A stretch of 10,214 bases of DNA from CAYVTV01 sp964454295 (GTDB taxonomy: Bacteria > Bacteroidota > Bacteroidia > Bacteroidales > GCA-2748055), in assembly GCA_964454295.1 (NCBI GenBank), contig CAYVTV010000161.1:1-10214 (forward strand). Direction: 5' to 3'. The notes under the pieces are model-generated. The model was not told where the DNA came from. It saw nothing but the letters and a program-made list of their open reading frames with translations, and searched no databases. Position numbers and translations under genes: made by a program. Positions 7,935 to 10,214 of this stretch are shown piece after piece (the stretch's first letter is position 1; every line of letters starts with the position of its first letter).

Positions 7935-8002
7935 AGATCGCAACTGATAACGGGCATTTTAATATAATAAAACATTGTACTGTTAATAATACCTGATTAA
8001 TT

Positions 8003-8989
8003 ATGAAAACATTAACAAATTCCTTTTTCATTCTGAACCTGATCCTTTTCCCTTTACTACTGAATGCGGGAAACAGTCGGGATACCTTATCCTTCATTCA
8101 TATTTCCGACCCGCATTTCTGCAATCTTAACGGCTATCACCCGTTTTTTATTGAAAAGCGTCAGCATTACGGTGAGGTAGTGGAACCCCTGCAGCATTTT
8201 TTCAAAACCATCCCTAAAAAATATAACTCGGAGTTTGTCGTCATAACCGGCGACAACATAGATTTTTATGAGGCGGAAACAGCTGACGGGGACATGCTTG
8301 ACACTCAGATTGAACAGTACATATCCCATATATCCGTGAGCGACGTCCCTGTATATCTCACATTGGGCAACCATGATCTAGCAAGCTATTGGGTGAATTC
8401 AGACTCCACCTATGCATCCCACCAGTTTAATGCAGGGCGCTCCCGTGCTGCATGGATAAGAAATGCGGACTGCTTTCGTAACGGCACCTATTACAGCAGA
8501 ACATTTCAGGTTAATGAAACTACATACCGGCTGATTTTTTTGGATAACGGGTATTATAACCCGGACAGGGTTCCCGGAAGTTCACCGTTTATAATGGATC
8601 CTTTTCAGCTACTGTGGCTTGATAATGAGTTACGCCAATCTGACACTGATATTGAGATACTATTTACACATATTCCATTGTCAGGAGGAAGACCATCGGG
8701 GGATACCATTAATGCTAATTTTCAGGCTGAATTATCCGGAAAAGTCTTCACTGATCTTTTTGAGGTGTTAAGGAAAAACTCGTCTGTAAAGCTGATACTT
8801 ACCGGACATGGTCATAATGATGTCATTCATTATTATAATATCTCAGACGGGTATATTTTACCCCAGATCATGACTCCTGCTTTTGGTCGCGACCCGGAAA
8901 ACCGGAGGGTGGTTAAGTTAACGGAGGAAAGTATCAGTGTGTCATTCCCGGGTGAAAGTAAACCACAATATGTTATTTCTTTAAGGTAG
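8003..8989 (+). CDS. Exported calcineurin-like metallophosphoesterase
   Basis: Hydrolyses a phosphomonoester or phosphodiester using two metal ions. The true substrate is unknown. The 328 residues start at the ATG at 8003, which gives a signal peptide (hydrophobic 8-20, cleavage likely after NAG near 22-23), so the enzyme should be periplasmic or secreted. All the metallophosphoesterase motifs are visible: D36-x-H38 (HISDPHF), G83-D84-N85 (VITGDN), G122-N-H-D125 (LGNHD), H223 (FTHIP) and G268-H-G-H271 (LTGHGHND). An intact active site is therefore expected. The gene is the only plus-strand protein gene in the window and lies between the sigma gene and the rest of the locus. It has its own promoter and is bracketed by inverted repeats at about 7857-7913 and 9019-9102. 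It may be a cargo gene unrelated to glycan uptake, or it may remove phosphate from phosphorylated glycans. The sequence does not decide between these. Confidence 0.9.
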   Translation: MKTLTNSFFILNLILFPLLLNAGNSRDTLSFIHISDPHFCNLNGYHPFFIEKRQHYGEVVEPLQHFFKTIPKKYNSEFVVITGDNIDFYEAETADGDMLDTQIEQYISHISVSDVPVYLTLGNHDLASYWVNSDSTYASHQFNAGRSRAAWIRNADCFRNGTYYSRTFQVNETTYRLIFLDNGYYNPDRVPGSSPFIMDPFQLLWLDNELRQSDTDIEILFTHIPLSGGRPSGDTINANFQAELSGKVFTDLFEVLRKNSSVKLILTGHGHNDVIHYYNISDGYILPQIMTPAFGRDPENRRVVKLTEESISVSFPGESKPQYVISLR

Positions 8990-9011
8990 ATCGGGGAAAA
9001 TAGTGGCGTAT

Positions 9012-9110
9012 AAAAAAAGGTGCGAAGAGGCGTAAAGGCGCAATTTTAATTATTTATATGACTTTTTAAACTTTTTTTTCGCGCCTTTGCGCCTCTGCGT
9101 CCTTTTTTTT
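9012..9110. terminator. Candidate bidirectional terminator for the phosphoesterase and sigma genes
   Basis: On the plus strand the inverted repeat is followed by T8 (9103-9110), which would end the phosphoesterase transcript. On the minus strand it is followed by T7 (complement of A7 at 9012-9018), which would end the sigma transcript. The 39-nt loop is long for an intrinsic terminator. The placement between two convergent stop codons (8989 and 9066) supports this role. Confidence 0.5.
9019..9102. repeat. Imperfect inverted repeat between convergent genes, overlapping the sigma C-terminus
   Basis: The left arm 9019-9041 (GGTGCGAAGAGGCGTAAAGG, then CGC) pairs with the right arm 9081-9102 (GCGCCTTTGCGCCTCTGCGT, then CC) with a few mismatches, around a 39-nt AT-rich loop. 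Both arms are far more GC-rich than the flanks and resemble the GAGGCGCAAAGGCGC-type dispersed intergenic repeats found in many environmental bacterial genomes. The right arm lies inside the sigma reading frame and encodes about residues 197-203 (DAEAQRR). Confidence 0.75.
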
Positions 9111-9692
9111 CTTCTCTTCAGCTTCAGTATTACCCGGCAGATACTCAGAAAGGCTCTCCCTCAAAAATTTCAATGCCCGCCCTATCAGTGCTTCAACCCC
9201 TTTCACGGTAATGCCCATTTTAGCAGCAATTTCCCTGTTGGTTAAATGCTCGAAACGACTGTATTCAAAAGCAGTCCTGCAGCGCCCGGTCATGGATGAC
9301 ACAGCAATAATTAATTTTTCCTCGAAATCATTCTTTTGAATAAGTTGCTCTGTGCCGTTATCTGCCTGAGTATCGAAAGGTAATTGCCCTAACCTGACAA
9401 TCTTTTTCTCCCTGTTCAGGAAATTAATACAATGATTTCTGACCATGATAGTCAGATATGCCGGCAGATTCTCCACATGTTCCAATGAACCGCGGTTTTC
9501 CCATAACTTCACAAATACAGCCTGCACCAAACTTTGAGACATGTCTTCATCATGAACCATTGTATAGGCATAGCGGCAGAGATTCGCATAATAGTTGCAG
9601 AAGATTCTGTCGAATGCCCTGGCGCTGCCGCTTCTTAATTCATTGAGAAGGTCAGTATCAGAAAAGCCATTGTGAGAGTCTTCTGGTTTCAT
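9066..9692 (-). CDS. ECF-type RNA polymerase sigma factor
   Basis: Sigma-70-family extracytoplasmic-function factor of 208 residues that would direct RNA polymerase to the PUL promoters once freed by FecR. Region 2 spans about 24-70 (ARAFDRIFCNYYANLCRYAY, then VFVKLWENRGSLEH). The usual acidic DAEDIVQ-like segment reads DEDMSQSLVQAVF here. Region 4 spans about 130-186, with helix-turn-helix LTNREIAAKMGITVKGVEAL then IGRALKFLR. Only a variable linker joins the two regions, as in ECF factors. The natural end is probably near SEYLPGN (about 183-189). The last 17 residues (EEKKKKDAEAQRREKKV) are encoded by an A-rich tract and an inverted-repeat arm and look acquired. A probable promoter lies at 9763-9794. 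The stop codon is 76 bp from the convergent phosphoesterase stop. By family logic its partner is the FecR at 5084-6142, although the two genes are not adjacent. Confidence 0.93.
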   Translation of the reverse strand: MKPEDSHNGFSDTDLLNELRSGSARAFDRIFCNYYANLCRYAYTMVHDEDMSQSLVQAVFVKLWENRGSLEHVENLPAYLTIMVRNHCINFLNREKKIVRLGQLPFDTQADNGTEQLIQKNDFEEKLIIAVSSMTGRCRTAFEYSRFEHLTNREIAAKMGITVKGVEALIGRALKFLRESLSEYLPGNTEAEEKKKKDAEAQRREKKV

Positions 9693-9762
9693 AATACTAT
9701 ATTAGCCGCGCTCATAAATTATTGATAAATAAATTCGGATGGATTCTGTTTCGGGATTAATC

Positions 9763-9794
9763 CAAAGTTAAACCTGACTATTCCGGTTTGCATA
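9763..9794 (-). promoter_or_regulatory. Probable Bacteroidota-type promoter of the sigma gene
   Basis: On the minus strand TAACTTTG (complement of 9763-9770) matches TAnnTTTG exactly. After a 20-bp gap, TATG (complement of 9791-9794) is one base from the -33 TTTG. Transcription would start near 9756, leaving a leader of about 64 nt before the ATG at 9692. This suggests housekeeping-sigma transcription of the ECF gene. Confidence 0.42.
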
Positions 9795-10090
9795 TAAAAG
9801 AACAATTGTCATGCAAAAATTAATGCTCTGAGGTATTATTCCGGGAAATGTAAATGGTTATTCTCAGGTCAGAGCTATATTTAATTGAAATATTTAACAG
9901 TCAGATATGAACTTAGTAATAATATCCTGTTTAGAACCCAAAAAAAAAATTTTTTTGGTAATGAGAGTTTATGGCCAAAGCCTGCCCAAATATAATGAAT
10001 TTTCTAAATTTCAGCATAATTTACTACCCCGAAAAAAATTACGTTTGCCTAAACAGAAATAAATAGGGCATTTTAGAAAATATATCATTT

Positions 10091-10146
10091 GAGCTCACTT
10101 CGGTAAGTAATTTGACCCCCAAATTACTCCTATCGTTCGTGAGATC
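10091..10146. repeat. Imperfect inverted repeat (about 56 bp hairpin) near the window edge
   Basis: The core is perfect: AGTAATTTG (10106-10114), loop ACCCC, CAAATTACT (10120-10128). Outside it, CGGTA (10101-10105) partly matches the complement of TATCG (10131-10135), and GAGCTCAC (10091-10098) pairs with GTGAGATC (10139-10146) with one mismatch. No T-run follows on either strand. It could be the tip of a mobile element, a dispersed palindromic repeat or a terminator-like structure. The window ends too soon to tell. Confidence 0.6.
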
Positions 10147-10214
10147 GGTTGGCTATGATGAACCCTTCTTGCTTCGTCAAGTCCTCTGGCAGGAGTATTT
10201 TTGCGAATCACTCA

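Larger units (their letters stand above)
9693..10214. other. Gene-poor AT-rich region upstream of the sigma gene
   Basis: No credible start-to-stop gene is seen in these 522 bp. Near 9763-9794 is the probable sigma promoter. At 9938-9958 the sequence CC-A10-T7-GG forms a near-symmetrical A/T tract, likely curved DNA or a weak hairpin. ATTTTCTAAA (9999-10008) recurs inverted at 10072-10081. From about 10088 the base composition shifts upward in GC and a hairpin begins, so the last 125 bp may belong to a different element that continues beyond the window. Confidence 0.6.

Noticed and set aside
7879..8097. A 72-residue minus-strand frame over the phosphoesterase start
   Set aside because: It is encoded partly by the inverted repeat and partly by the complement of the phosphoesterase signal peptide, with no domain or conserved pattern.
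9938..9958. A10T7 tract as an intrinsic terminator
   Set aside because: The stem would be only A-T pairs closed by two C-G pairs, and there is no neighbouring gene that needs ending here. It is more likely an upstream A/T tract that bends DNA.
10067..10214. Plus-strand frame open to the window edge (contains VGYDEPFLLRQVLWQEY)
   Set aside because: It has no ATG start, overlaps a long hairpin and is cut by the edge. It looks somewhat protein-like but cannot be supported as a gene from this window alone.

Overview
The window looks like a stretch of Bacteroidota (Bacteroidetes) chromosome. It holds a SusC/SusD outer-membrane glycan-uptake pair, a FecR-type anti-sigma factor with a Bacteroidota-style C-terminal domain, an ECF sigma factor, AT-rich spacers without Shine-Dalgarno sequences, and several matches to the Bacteroidota promoter pattern TTTG / TAnnTTTG. 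It is best read as part of a polysaccharide utilization locus (PUL) or a related TonB-dependent uptake locus under ECF-sigma/anti-sigma control. The substrate cannot be read from the sequence.

Layout, from high to low coordinates, because most genes lie on the minus strand. An upstream spacer of about 520 bp (9693-10214) holds a probable sigma-gene promoter, an A10T7 tract and a long imperfect hairpin near the window edge. The ECF sigma gene follows (9066-9692, minus). It converges on a plus-strand gene for an exported calcineurin-like metallophosphoesterase (8003-8989). Next come a minus-strand beta-helix (pectate-lyase-superfamily-like) lipoprotein (6417-7745), fecR (5084-6142), susC (1637-4873) and susD (1611 to the window edge, lacking only the last few codons). 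RNA-level features are an inverted repeat with T-runs on both sides between the convergent phosphoesterase and sigma genes, a 22-bp inverted repeat in the phosphoesterase leader, and a strong candidate antisense small RNA opposite the susC leader.

Likely joint action: SusD binds glycan at the cell surface and SusC imports it through the outer membrane using TonB energy. The N-terminal STN domain of SusC would signal occupancy to the periplasmic part of FecR, which would release the ECF sigma factor to activate susCD. The beta-helix lipoprotein may bind or process the substrate. The phosphoesterase is an exported hydrolase with no obvious place in the uptake circuit.

The most interesting points are: (1) a predicted RNA of about 86 nt on the plus strand opposite the susC 5' end, with a -7 promoter box, two hairpins and a U8 tail, resembling the DonS-type antisense RNAs that repress PULs in Bacteroides; (2) a sigma gene separated from its expected fecR partner by about 2.9 kb containing an opposite-strand gene bracketed by inverted repeats; (3) a repeat/terminator that also encodes the last residues of the sigma factor.
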